From Heterobilharzia americana (lineage: Eukaryota; Platyhelminthes; Trematoda; Strigeidida; Schistosomatidae): a DNA stretch of 64,000 nucleotides. The notes beneath the pieces were generated by a model, which ran no database searches, was not told the origin of the DNA, and saw only the letters and a program-made list of their open reading frames with translations. Location: positions 139,828,786 to 139,892,785 of the forward strand of contig OX104127.1 of assembly GCA_944470555.2 (NCBI GenBank), written 5' to 3'. Of the stretch, positions 35,134-46,949 are shown in pieces. The first letter of the stretch is position 1; each line of letters opens with the position of its first letter. Position numbers and translations under genes: made by a program.

Positions 35134-36479
35134 TTGACAAACCATATCGAGGGCGTTGATCTCGTTGAACTAGCTCGGCGTCAAAAGGAAGACCTTGAGC
35201 TGCATCATGAGTTGTCGTCCACAACTCTGAAGCTGCGACTTTGTCCGGTTGGATCAGACAAGGATACAATTTTGTGCGATGTCTCTGCTAGTCAACCACG
35301 CCCAATAGCTCTAAAGAGATGTCGACGCAACGTCTTCAATACGTTACACAAACAGCCCTTCCAGGTGTATGAGCCACCATCAGACTTTTTGCACAACGTT
35401 TCTGCATGCCTGGAATGAACAAAGACGTTGAGGAGTGGGCCCAATCGTGCTTCGCTTGTTGGAAGTGTAAAGTCATGAGACATACGAAAAGCCCTTTAGG
35501 TTCGTTTCTAGCTCCAGACATGCCTTTTGACCACGTCCATGTAGATATTGTAGGACCTCTACCAGAATCTAATGGATGTACCTACCTTTCAACCTGTGTG
35601 GATCATTTCACATGATGGCCGGAAGCAGTACCTATTAAGGATATTACTGCTGAAACAGTTGCTCGTGTTTTCGTCGGAAGATGGATCGCGAACTTCGAAT
35701 GTCCATCTTACGTCACAACCGACCGTGGGCGCCAATTTGAGTGTGGATTATTTCACGCTCTAATGGCACTTTTAGGTTGCACTCGGTTCCGAACGACAGC
35801 CTACCATCCACAAGTAAATGTCATGGTAGGGCGTTTCCATCGACAGCTGAAAGCCTCCCTTTCAGCTGCTGACATACCTCAGTGGACCGAGGCTCTGCCT
35901 CCAGTCCTACTAGGTATTCGTAACGCCTTGAAAGTTGATGCTGGATGTACCCCTGCAGAACTCGTCTATGGGACCACTCTTCGCCTACCAGGTGAGTTTG
36001 TTTCTCCCTCAACTTTCAAACATGTTTCCGACAGGGCATCTTACGTGACTAGGCTTACAAACGCAGTGCATGCAGTTGGGCCTGCTCTTGTTAGACCTCA
36101 AACGACTGATGTCTTCGTTCACCCCAGTTTACACGTTTTTACACGACGCAATGCCGTTCACCGACCACTTGAACCACCTTACAATGAGCCATTCAAAGTG
36201 ATCAAGCGACGCAAGAAATTCTATACTATCAAAGGAAATGGATGTGAATATACTGTTAGTATCGACCGTTTGAAACCAGCCTATCTCGAAGGCAACCCCA
36301 TTATAAGTGACGTCTCAGCTCGCTACAGCCGACCGACGGATAGCCCAGCTGTCGGGATCCTCGACGGCGTGCCTGGTAATGCACTGTTGCAACAACCATC
36401 GGCGCAACCGAAAGGACGATCGGGTCGAACCGTCAGGTTACAGGAGCATTTGAAGTCGTATTCAGCTTGGCGGTGTTAA
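35134..36479 (+). pseudogene. Integrase region of the nested Gypsy element
   Basis: Frames at 35134-35418, 35406-35615 and 35763-36479 cover the zinc-binding head (CFACWKC), the first catalytic stretch (HVDIVGPLPES, CVDHFT) and the C-terminal half. The 238-codon last frame is open from a start beside CTRFRTTAYHPQ to the end and includes the C-terminal tail (CEYTVSIDRLKPAYLEG). At the catalytic glutamate position it reads MVGRFHRQ, glycine in place of glutamate. Confidence 0.88.
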
Positions 36480-36494
36480 ATGAGATGCACCAAC

Positions 36495-37201
36495 TGTAGC
36501 GGCCAAAATCCAATAATCTTGGCCTGAACGCGGGAAATAACTAGGCGGTGCCAACTGACATGAATCTGACTAGTTCCTGCGTTCTACTGTATGGCTTCCT
36601 AACTTCCGCGGGTGACGCACAGTCAAATGTTGGATCAAAATATCAAAACACGGTTTGTAGTAATTCAATAGTAGATTCGTAACAAAATCTATGGTACTAT
36701 CAAAGCAACAACAAGTTACGTCAAAATTACAAAAATACCTCAACAGTGCCGTTGGGTAACTATACAGTCCAAAACGTTCTCGGGTACAAATACGTACTGT
36801 CGGTCAATAGGAATATTCCCGACAAAAGGGATCAAAACTCTGCCTACAGGAATCAAATCAACAAACAAAAGTTCCCAGTAGACAGTCAAAAGACAAACAG
36901 TCAAATCACTGCACAACCGTGAGTTGAGCCAAAACAAAATGTCGGGCGCAGTAAAACAACATCACCTTGTCAACAGTCCAGCGTCACATTATAGGAAAGT
37001 GAAACATTCATAATAAGTGTCAAACATACAAAGGCAAATACCGAGTGTAAAGTCAAATAAGACAGTTGAGCAAGCGAATAACATAACACCGGCTAGGGTC
37101 AAAAATACACCATCCATAACGAGGGTAAAAATGTCAAAATAAATGTCAATACAATCAAATAAGGGTGATCGGAGGGATTTTCAGATCAACTTTCCGTTAC
37201 A
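36495..37201. repeat. Solo LTR (707 bp) of a different LTR-retrotransposon family
   Basis: The 3' untranslated region of the nested Gypsy element is interrupted here compared with the other copy (4690-5184). The insert starts TGTAGCGG, ends GTTACA (the canonical TG...CA), and is flanked by a 5-bp duplication CCAAC (36490-36494 and 37202-37206). It contains no coding sequence and is A-rich and G-poor on +. Five-base duplications and a different LTR sequence show that it is not the host family. Near its start is a small hairpin, GGCCAA...TTGGCC. Confidence 0.75.
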
Positions 37202-37670
37202 CCAACCACATGTTTTTCAAATTCAACATTTCTTTCCAGGGCACCACTTTCCTTATTTACCGGCTATACGAAAATCCTCGTACATTTTGCCTTTTTGTGT
37301 CATTTTTTTACTACTACTACCACTTAATGAAATTTTTTAAAAAAAGGGAAGTAAGCGTAATCCTTATTTCGACACATTTATATATAAATAATTCCCACTT
37401 TTTAAGAAACGCTTTTGTGGTATTAAGGACTTTTATTTGCATTTCAGGTGCAACGAGCACTGGGTGGAACGTCAGAGAAACTGAGGACCACGACCGACGT
37501 ACAACTCGATTTATTGTACTTCGTTTTTCATTTTCCACGACATCATAGAATAAGTTCAGACAACTGGGGGCCGCTTCTGGCAGTGAGCCCCTTGGAAGAG
37601 TTTTACCAGTGGAGAAACCATTGGTTTTTACTTCCGGCTGATATCATTTTGGTGTCGTCACGAACCCACT

Positions 37671-37685
37671 AGGGTGGGAGTGATC
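37671..37685 (+). other. Polypurine tract of the nested Gypsy element
   Basis: AGGGTGGGAGTGATC immediately before the 3' LTR; same position and form as the tract at 4675-4690, with one interruption in the G run. Confidence 0.68.
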
Positions 37686-38029
37686 CGTAGCACCACACAC
37701 CTCCCCAAAATATACAGCCTGGGGTTTGACAACATTCAACATCGGTACTGGCCTTGATAGTTTAACTGGACTCGCTAAGCCGAAGGCACCCGGTCAAGCG
37801 TCCTCGCCATTTGACACGCTGTCGTGTGACGTTGCACTGCTCGTAATCGACTCCCTGGCCAGTTAGTTGGAACGTACTGGTACTTTGGCACGACCTCACA
37901 AATATACTATTCCATCATACAACGCCACTGCGTTATTTCTTGGTCTCGTATTCGTGGGTATATAACAAATCCGAATAATTAGTGATTGGCCTTTGCATCT
38001 CTCAAGTCTGCACCAGGACGATTCCTAAA
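37686..38029 (+). repeat. 3' LTR of the nested Gypsy element
   Basis: 344 bp, starts CGTAGCAC (its 5' partner starts TGTAGCGC) and ends TTCCTAAA before the TTCT target duplication. Most differences from the 5' LTR are in the first 16 and last 25 bases. Confidence 0.9.
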
Positions 38030-38553
38030 TTCTAAAGCGTTACGAAGGAGGAAAGAATAAAATACAATATATATCTGATTCTACATTGATTGTGACCTCC
38101 TGTCCTTTGATGTCCCGCTCAGTGCTCATCGAACTTGGAGTGAAAACGGAGGTCTTTATTTCCCACAAAAATATTTTGCGGAAATTAGAAACATTTGTAA
38201 ATGATAAATATATCGAAACTAGGTCTTGCGCCTCATTACATATTGCTTTTTGAAAGATCATGATTACGTGGCAGTGAAAAATCATTACAAAAAAGGTGAA
38301 ATATAGGAAACCTTCTGCATTCCTGTTTCCTGAAAAAACAGTGCCTCAGAAAGGAGGTTGAACTCAAAAATAATTGACTCATTTTTACCCGCATTACTCA
38401 GTTCACTGTCTTTAGGTGATCCGGGAGCCTGACAGTTCGACCTGGTCTCGCCTTTGTTGTGCCGGCGGTTGCTATGTCTGTGTATTACCGGGCACGTCAT
38501 CAAGAATTTTGATAGTCGGGCTATCTGCCGGTTGGCTATGGTGGGTAGAAATG

Positions 38554-38916
38554 TCACATGATGGGTTCGCCTTCGGACTGAGCTGGTTTCAAACGGTCGG
38601 CACCGACAGTATCTTCACATCCGTTTCCTTTGATTGTATAGAATTTTTCGTGCCACTTGATGATTGTGTTTGGTCCATCGTAAGGTGGTTCAGGTGGTCG
38701 ATGAACGGCGTTGTGTCGTGTAAAAAAGCGTGATGTCTTTCGTGGAACTAGGCGAACGAAGATACCAGTTGTTTGAAGCCGAACAGGAGCAGGCCCAACT
38801 GAACGCATTGCGTTTGCAAGCTTGGTCGTGTCAGATGTTCTCATCACAAACGCACACGAAAGCTGAAGGGAAACAAACTTACCTGCTAGGCGAAGAGTAG
38901 TCCTGCTTAGGTACAT
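38554..38916 (-). pseudogene. Integrase C-terminal fragment of the older Gypsy copy
   Basis: 120 codons with the blocks LRLAGKFVSLQ, HRPPEPPYDGP, HEKFYTIKGNGCEDTV and DRLKPA, collinear with the integrase tails at 5184-5897 and 35763-36479. It is the right-hand half of the element split by the nested insertion. Confidence 0.85.
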
Positions 38917-39009
38917 CTAGCATCAGCTCTCAACGCGTTGCGAATACCCAGCTGGACTAAAAACGGACCCTTAGTCCACTGAGGTATGTTTGCAGCTGAA
39001 AGGGAGGGT

Positions 39010-41120
39010 TATGAAGCGGACGCCAACTTACCTCTCAGTCGACGCATCGATCGAAGGTTGTTTTCAAAGTCGATGAAGTTGAGGTGGAGACCTGTCATTC
39101 TTTACTCTCTTCTATGATGATGTGTACCGTTGCAATTTGATGCGCACATGATTTGTGCCCATTCTGGTCATAATTTTGAATCCAGCTCATCTTCTAGTCT
39201 CTTTAGCATGATGCGGCATAGCATTTTGCCTGGGGTGGGCAGGGGTGGAGCATGATTCCATGCCGGATCTCTCAAAGAACTAGGTCGCCTTTCTTCACAA
39301 GTTTGACAGGGAAGCTCTTCTTCAAATCGATCGGTACGTGCCTTTCCTTCCTTCCTTGCGAACCTTCAGTAGTGGTGTGGTGTGGGCATGTCCTCTGTTG
39401 TCTGCGCATCTGTTTTCGGTGCTTTTGGCGGGATTCCATCTGGTTCTGCTGCTTTTCCGGATTCCAGCAACTTTAGGGCGTGCCGTCCAGGACCCCAGTT
39501 CTACTTTTTTCGGAGGGCTTGTGTTCACTGGTAATTGTGTGGCTGGACTGCCGGTGGTATCTCTGGACGAGCTGCAGGTGGTGGGCGTGGATTCAAGGGG
39601 TTTCTTAAGTGATCAGCTCATTGTCTTCCTTGTTTCTCCTCTTTGGTAACTAGCTTTCCTTCACTATCTTTCATTCGTTTGATTTGAGTCGATATCTTCC
39701 CAGATAACCTGGCTATTTGATGTAGTATTGTCAGGCCTCTCCCTAATCCGCAGCCCGTTCTCTTCACTTGCCAATGTGTCGTAGAGGTTTCTTTTGTCTT
39801 TGCGCGCACTCCGCTTCAGTATCCGGCGTAGTGTTTTATAGGTTTTGTTCAGATTCTCTTTTCATTGTTCATATTTGCGCTGCGCCGGCTTATCTTCAGA
39901 TTCACCATCTTCCCGTCCCTCCCCTATCAGCTTCCTTCTGTCCGTCGAGGTCCATTCCTTGTCTTCTCCCCTCTTCCTTCCTAATATTGTTATGCAGGTT
40001 CCCTTCAACGTCTCCTTCAAAGAATTCCAGCGCATTTATCCACGCAGGTTTCCTCTCGGATGTTGCTCAATGTCTCCCATTTAGTTCTGATGGCTGACTT
40101 GCAGATGCCCCTTGTAGTTTCGTCCTTCAGTTTCTGTTCTGGGTGTTGAACTCAGACAGTGGTCTATCACCAGATTCTCCTAAGTCTTTCAGCCTGATTT
40201 TGAAGCTAGGTTCCTTGCACTAGATGGTGGTGTGAACCACCAACATCTGCTAAACTTCTTGATCTGATCCTTTGTCTAGTAGGGTGCGTCTCCACTTTCT
40301 TCACATTGAAATAAAGTCATCCTGATATCTGGTGTGTCCATCTAGTGAAATCCATGCTGCTCGCTTCGTAAATATCCTTGTGTTTGTATGCACCGTCTCC
40401 AATCCCCAAATCGCTGAATGCGTGGAAGTTTGCAAATGGTCCTTCATTCTCATTCGTCGTTTCACCGAGCGCTTTTCGACCCATGATGAGTTCTCTTCCT
40501 GTGTTGTCCGCTCTCAGTTTCACATTCACATCACCACACCCACTAGAATGTTGATGTCGCCAGCTGAGGTGGGGTCATGTCCATTACTGATTCCAGTTGT
40601 CTGTGGAATTCCTCCTTCTTCTCTTGATCTGCATTATTTATAGTTGCGTAGCATTGTATGATTGTGGCTTTCCTTCCTCTTGAGCTGAACCTTGCCGTCA
40701 CGGTCCTGCAGGAGAAGATTGGTTTTCCACTGTGTGAGTGGATTTTAACCCTGCGGTTAAGAGTTTGGACAGTCCACTTCCATTGCATCTCCTTTTGCAG
40801 ATTCCTAGCACTTCCATGCCACACCTTATCATCTCCTCTGTAGTCTGGGCATCTTTGCTAGGTTCAAACATTGTTTGGACATTCCATGTCCCCATGTTAA
40901 CTTTCACTTTCATCGAGAGTGAGAGAAGATTGATTGGATAATCGGCTTCCAGAAGGCTTTTCTATTTTGGATATTTTCTTTGTGCTTTGAAGTTTCTGTG
41001 GCCATTGGATTTGTCTTATGGGGTAGGGTTGCTAGGACTACGCCCAACCTTCCCTCTTTATTTGGGCTTACGACTGGCTGATAACTAGCGGACCAGTTAC
41101 TTCGGCAAGGTTGTGATACC
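39010..41120 (-). mobile_element. RTE-like non-LTR retrotransposon, 5' end to early reverse transcriptase
   Basis: Minus-strand copy starting near 41120 with the family leader (TAAGCCC...AAAGAGGGAAGGTTGGGC block), then the endonuclease (GTWNVQTMFEPSKDAQ at about 40900, DQEKKEEFHRQLESVMDMTPP near 40600, DLGIGDGAYKHKDIYEAS near 40380), the linker (39322-39528 and neighbouring frames), and the first part of the reverse transcriptase (AHQIATVHIIIEES near 39130 on minus). It stops at 39010 inside the palm domain, where the older Gypsy integrase begins. Many stops and frame changes. Confidence 0.8.
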
Positions 41121-41179
41121 ATGCTTTCGACAATAACACGGGCGACAATTTCGGCAGTAGTATACTTAATGGATGTCGC

Positions 41180-41500
41180 TCTGATGTACCTGGGTACTGA
41201 AATTGGCTAGTGACGTCATTTTCGCAGGTTTCACGGCTCAGTATACACGTCTGAAACTAAATACAGTACGTCTTATCACTCGTAACATCCGGCATCCTGT
41301 CACATACCTTGGTACTACCTTGAGGGAGGAAAAGAAATTTCTCAGACATTGAACACCTCAGTGTTTATGTTATCAGCGGTATGGGGATCAAACGGTTGAA
41401 AAGTGTTGTGACCATTACCGCTCGAAATACTGCGGTCACGATAGCTTGGAACCATGTATTGATGGTGTGCGGGGATAAGAACGTGAAAGCGTTAGCTGAT
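41180..41500 (+). pseudogene. Fragment of another non-LTR reverse transcriptase (C-terminal)
   Basis: Open pieces read IRHPVTYLGTTLREEKKFLR and, after a stop, HLSVYVISGMGIKRLKSVV, which resembles the thumb region that follows the palm of Jockey/CR1-type reverse transcriptases. No other part of the element is seen, so the assignment is weak. Confidence 0.4.
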
Positions 41501-41509
41501 CACTGACTA

Positions 41510-43900
41510 CGAAGTTATCTTAAAAGACGTCCAACACTTCCTGTGCCTGTTGCACCATGACTAAAGGTGGCATATGTGATTCTGTGCGTCTTTCTGTGGT
41601 CTGACTCGTCCTACGACAAACAAGTTTTTGCCTCCGGTGGAACTCCCGGGAACGAATGCGGTGATCAAGAGACAAGACTGAAAAGGGAAGAGGTTCAAAA
41701 GTTTCGTCCCTTTATTCATTACCTACGCTTTTTCACACTGCCTTGCAGTGACTAGGAAAGTCACTTTCATACCCAATGAAACATACCTAAGGAATAGTAC
41801 TTAAACGGTAAAAAGTAATCGCTCCCATTTTAAAGTAGGCAGAAGTTGGTTCACCTAGACTGCAGTCTGTTGTTTCGGTTCACAAGTCGTGTAGTTTAAT
41901 ACAGCTAACATCATTGGTCTATATTATCTCTTTGTAGAATGTAACAACTTAAAAGGGATGCAGAATGTGACGCTTGAGTAAAAAACGTTTGCACCGTGCA
42001 CTGTGTGGAACAGCAACCGCATCCTAATGTGGAACCAGGATACAAATATACCGACACACATTTTTCGCATAACATACCCGCGAAAATGTATCGTGGATTA
42101 GAAAATTACAGTAGTGTTCCACGAAAAACAGTCGTTTTCAGTTGTGACGTAGCGTTATAAATGTCCTGATGTTTAAGCACAGCCTGACAGTATATTCAAC
42201 AATGGAATATGCCGAATAATACCAGACATTCACACAAAACCCTATTGTCTTTAAAACATGGTGTCCTGGGTCATGCTGGCACTTTAGTTGATTAATCTTG
42301 TTATACTCCTAAGTAGCATAGTGCTCCAAAACAATCCTCGTAGATATGACTCCTTGGAAAAGTTATTTTCTGTGATGCTAGCCAGATGTATAGTCAAACA
42401 ATTATCAGGAACTTGGGGGGAAATTAAGTTATACGACTACAAATCGTTTTCCGTTACAATGACTTCATATATGCTTGACATAGCATATGAAATCACCAGA
42501 TAAAAAATGGGAACTCGCCTTGAATCTCTGCTACCTGTACTCCATAAACCACTCTCTGTGTTCCAGCAGTATTATGAAAGTGGACTTCGAAGTAATCTCG
42601 TTTCTTTAGGTCTCTGAATGTTCACCTCAGTAACTGTACACAAACCCGGAAAAAGATTTTATCTTAAAAATGGAAGTAAGTGGTACTGAGAACTCATTGT
42701 ACGTTTCTGCTATCCGTAATGCAGAGTGACTCCTCACCGGGAGGTTAACATGTAATGCAAAGTAACCCTGGTTGTGAATCACTATCTGTTGTAAACTTTG
42801 CATCCACCACTGACTTCCGCCGAATGATGCATAATTTTTACGTACTCCTTCAATTTTACCCACGAGACTTGCCCATCTGCAAACTTAACCAAAAATGAAG
42901 CGCACTGTTAAAGATGGACATTTTTCAGTTTTCGAGGGTAATGTTTCTACAGGACACGCAATAAAGACCACACACGTCCTCCAGATAATATCTGAAAACA
43001 AAAAACTGCATATTTAAAAATGTTTTCTGGCTACGGTATTTCTTACAGAGGTTGTGTCGTTTTAACAGTTTTACCTTGTTTACGAACATACGTTTATTCG
43101 TACTATTGTCCGCCAGATGCTGTGGAATTAGGTCTAGGATTGCGTATCGTGGAAAGTTATTCAGTTATGCTGGGTTTAGTCTGTCTGCACTAACACTATC
43201 CTTGGTGTTGCAGCGCTGTACGATTAAATATTTTAGGTGTCGTGGGATAATTTTATTGGGTCCTTCTTGTGGGGGGCTAAAGGTTGGTAGAATTCTGCTA
43301 CGGCGAGTCCATTCGTGTGCGCAAGCGTCGGTATCGTTGGGACATAAACTACTCTTGTCCGCCCATGGACTGCAACCAGCCTTAAGTTAATCATTTGGTG
43401 CCTTAGTCGTTGGACATGCGTTGAATGGTCGATTCTGCTGCTTTCTGCAGAGTCTTAGGTTGGTGCTCCAAACTGACTCTACCAGTGAACGTTGAGCGTC
43501 ACTCTTAATAGCTGCACGAATTTCTAAAGTTACCATGGTAAGACACTTTGCTCAGCTGTGGGATCAAAGTGTAATATAAAGACAGCTTCAAGTTGTCGAC
43601 GATGTCTTTCTACCAAGAAGTTATAGAGCTCTGATTCAAACTATGCCTCTTTGTCTGTGGTGATCGTTGCACGGAAACCAAATGTCTAAATCCAGTGCCG
43701 CATAAAACTTTTTGCCACTGTTCATACAGTAATGACCAGAAGTGAAATGGCTGTTGGGAACTTCGTACGTCTATCAAGGTGTGTGGAACCATCAGAATAG
43801 GGGCTTGGGCTCACAGAATCAACTTTGGCATGTGCACAAACGCTCAGGGGGTTGAGAAAACGCTCCTAGGGGTGACACTATTTCGGTTCACATTGGAATG
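41510..43900. other. No gene seen
   Basis: Open frames of 60-112 codons (42288-42503, 43052-43390) lack motifs and splice context. The 43052-43390 frame lies in less AT-rich sequence next to a decayed Gypsy element and may belong to it. Confidence 0.4.
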
Positions 43901-43999
43901 TTGACATGACATACATTTCTTAACCCGTTTTCTTACATTAAGCTGCGTACTGTGTTAAATATATGATAAGTTTGGCGGACGCATTGTTGCGGGTTGCTA

Positions 44000-45780
44000 T
44001 ACTCAGTGAAAGCTATTGAATACCAACGTGTCGTACTTTTAATCACTTAAGGTCCAGGTGTATCTTGTCGCGTCACAATAAATAGGTCCACCGCCTGTGG
44101 ATGCGGTAAATGCTTAAGTTTTAGGGTAAAGCTACTACTAGAAAATAGATCTCTGAAATCCCTGGCTTTCTCTGGATTTGTGGCTAAAACCTTGAGATCT
44201 ATAGTAGATTGGTCAGTAGTGCCTGTAGGCGGTGCCTCACTCGCAAACTTTTGTGTACCTTTGGTGTATCTTATATAGTTTGCAACTTTTGAAATAAGAT
44301 TGAGGTGAATAATTTCACGTGGTGAGCATCTATGAGGCTTAGCACATAGCGCAAAAGTTAAAGGTTGTTGATTCTTGTAGACTGTAAATTTTTTACCTTC
44401 TATCATGTGACGGAAGTGTTTAGTGGCTAAAGGGATCCCCATAGCTCCCGATAGAACTTTGGATGTCGCATTTTGGGTGGAGGAAAGTGTTTGAAAGGAA
44501 CACCAATAGCCTCAAGTATTTCTTCACCAGTTGACTGTGTGCTGCTTCAACATGCTCACCGGTAGCACTGGCCATAATGTCTAATGGATCACTGGCATCA
44601 AGGTCGTCAGGGTTTAGTCTTTTCTAAAGCCACTTTTAACTTGTCAGTGGCTTATATGGCTTCTGTAGACAGCTTGAAGTCCTTAGGATCTCCTCTTGAT
44701 GCACCAGTTAGGGGTTGTGTGTGCCGTATGAGATTTGGTACGAATCTGAGATAAAAATTGATAGGACCAAAAAAAATTCTTAGTTGCGTTGTGGAGGTAG
44801 CCACTGGCTGACAGCCTTCACCTTTTTGGCAGTGAGGATATTCATTCTCCTTTCATCATGTGTCCTAGGAATTCGGTGATCTAAACTCCGAAAACTCATC
44901 TGCTCTGATTTATCCTCACGCCACCGTCGTTTAACCTCTTTAAAACTGCCCGTTTGCCCCTTTCATGTAAGTGCAAATCCAGGCTGGCAGTCGATAAGTC
45001 AGCAGTGTGTACCACGTTAAGCGGCAAATCTTGCAGAAGAACATCCATATACCCCTGTAAAGTTTGTGCAGCATTCCGAAGGAAAAAGGTCATCTACACA
45101 AACTCGTCCAAACCAAATAGACGGATGACGGTTGTTTACGGAATACCCTGCGCTACCACGGGAATATTAGTCTAGGTTTGCCACGATAAAAACAGAGGGA
45201 AGTTGCCATTTGGATTCGAAATCAAGGATTATGGTCTTTCGTCCAGACCTCGTTATTTATGTTTTATGGCCGCCTCCTACTCCTTAATAAGATCTTCTAT
45301 TCCAGGTAGTTCCAGGAGTGCATCGAGCGCATGCTGGGCACGATACAACAGTGCTTGGATCCAGCCATCTTTGAGGATGACCTCTCTGACAGAACTGTTT
45401 CCCACCATCTTTATTAAGTGCCTCCGAAAGTGGGTAGGTGACCTGTCCCGTCAGATCTCACTTTGTGACAGACGTTGGACCCGTTTGCTGCCTGATACTG
45501 ACAGACCGCTTGCTATCTCAAGCCTGACCATGAACTGAGGCCGCTTTCCCGGGGTATCAAGTACGGGGTCACGAACCCCTTTACTTGCTAAGAGGGGAAA
45601 TATGGAGCACAAGTCCTTGTGTCCCAGTTTCTCTGACAGTTTGTTGCGACAGTCAAAAACGTGCTCCAGTTGAGTGGGCCATAGTCCCGGTTCTTGCCCG
45701 CCAAAGCCTGGTAGTTAGCTCCAAGTAGACATTGGCATCCACCTCAGGTTGAACAGACTCTTTCACAATGCTAAAATCGA
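44000..45780 (-). mobile_element. Second Ty3/Gypsy family, internally deleted remnant
   Basis: On the minus strand a gag-like stretch (45230-45660: FDCRNKLSEKLGHKDLC, RDRSPTHFRRHLIKMVG) is followed at once by the middle of a reverse transcriptase (FFLRNAAQTLQGYMD at 45050-45093), then the connection region (LRIFFGPINFYLRFVPN near 44770) and RNase H (FRHMIEGKKFTVYKNQQPLTF at 44330-44420). The protease and front of the reverse transcriptase are missing. The sequence differs clearly from the CsRn1-like copies, and stops are frequent. Confidence 0.72.
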
Positions 45781-46880
45781 TATCAACAAAGCTTGATATT
45801 TAAATATTAGGGTAAAAAATGAAATAGAAAACAAGCACGCGGCCAGTATACGTCGGTCAAAATCCCCGAAAATTTGACTCCGGGCCCAAATGGGGAGATG
45901 CATGAAATTCCCGGAAATCGCCAGTCCTTTACCTCAAAAGTGTCAAAATTTCCTCGCAAATAAATTTTAGAAATCCTATGTGCCGTAAGTAGCGTTTCAA
46001 GAATAGGGTAGACGGGTGCTCTTCGCAAGCCCGGGGGCCTATACTGGCACCACCTTCTCACTTTCAGTAACGTCATGAGTGTAGGGGAACGATGCTATGG
46101 AGCACATCAAGTCTACTGGTTTTTCGCTGTTTGGCCTTTCCTTCCTCACCTTCAGTCTGTCACAATTGCTGTGAAACCGTCTCTAGATACGAGTCATGGT
46201 CTTTTCCACCACTGCTTCCTCGTCATCACTGCCGCGCTTATTAGTGTTGTGAAGGTCATCATTGAATTTAGTGAGCTGAAAATAAGAATTTGCTGAACAT
46301 CAGCGTTTTCTTGAATGGCTGCTGTTTAGCTTTGACAGCCGCTTGTGCCGCATGCCAAAGTTGAGTTCTAGCAGCGAATGTATTATGTGACGGATGGAGA
46401 CCACTCAGGAAGGTGTAAAAGAGTAACAAGGTTAGGTGTCGACCACGTATGCGAAGCGCATGTACTACCCTGACAATCGGCCAACTTGCCCACCCTAGAC
46501 TTTCAGGCAAAAAGCGGAGGCTTGTTAATATCTTGCTACATTATCCATCAGATGAACTACCCCAGCAGGGAACAGTGTCGGCTTTGGACCGACAGTCTCA
46601 CAGAAACCTCAGATGCTCGGTATGTGCGTTAACACAGTTGACCGTCCGCTGACGTGTGCCGGTGAAAAGTGGAGGTATGCCCACCCATCCAGATGTAACC
46701 TTGTCACAGCATCCATAATATGAACCACACCCTCCACGCAGTACCACTAGTAACAGGTATCTTGCGCAAGCACTTTTCACTTACCTTCTCATATTATCTA
46801 CCAACCGCCATCCTCGCATTACTTTTCAGTGGCGCTTAATACTTAAATAATAGTGGCCATAAAAAAACCGAAGGTCAACT
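45781..46880. other. Probable leader or LTR of the second Gypsy remnant; not resolved
   Basis: Less AT-rich sequence with overlapping chance frames on both strands (45807-46076, 46268-46510, 46449-46652). Its place upstream of the gag-like stretch suggests a leader or 5' LTR, but I find no second LTR copy, primer site or target duplication. Confidence 0.3.
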
Positions 46881-46949
46881 GGACGCATCAGCAGCCCTGT
46901 TGTTATCCTAATCAGACCTCCTAGGATTTAAAAAAGAAAACTCTGAAAT

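Larger units (their letters stand above)
32042..38029 (+). mobile_element. CsRn1/Boudicca-like Ty3/Gypsy retrotransposon, full length, decayed, nested
   Basis: The 5' LTR at 32042-32385 and 3' LTR at 37686-38029 are both 344 bp and flanked by a perfect 4-bp duplication TTCT (32038-32041 and 38030-38033). By eye the LTRs differ at about 14 positions, clustered at their ends. Between them are the tRNA-Trp primer site, gag, protease, reverse transcriptase, RNase H, integrase and a polypurine tract. Stops and frame changes in every domain make it non-autonomous. It is the same family as the element at 4332-9319. A 707-bp solo LTR of another family is inserted in its 3' untranslated region. Confidence 0.93.
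31611..39009 (-). mobile_element. Older minus-strand Gypsy copy split by a younger insertion
   Basis: The left piece, 31611-32041, is the 3' LTR (31611-31915, with an internal deletion) followed by about 125 bp of the 3' untranslated region that also lies beside the 3' LTR at 4675-4800. The right piece, 38034-39009, continues exactly from there: 3' untranslated region, then the C-terminal integrase (frame 38554-38916) on the minus strand. Everything between is a plus-strand element of the same family with its own target duplication. Upstream protein parts of this older copy are lost at 39009, where an RTE copy begins. Confidence 0.88.

Noticed and set aside
38416..38733. 105-codon plus-strand frame rich in W and C
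   Set aside because: It is the antisense shadow of the Gypsy integrase fragment at 38554-38916.
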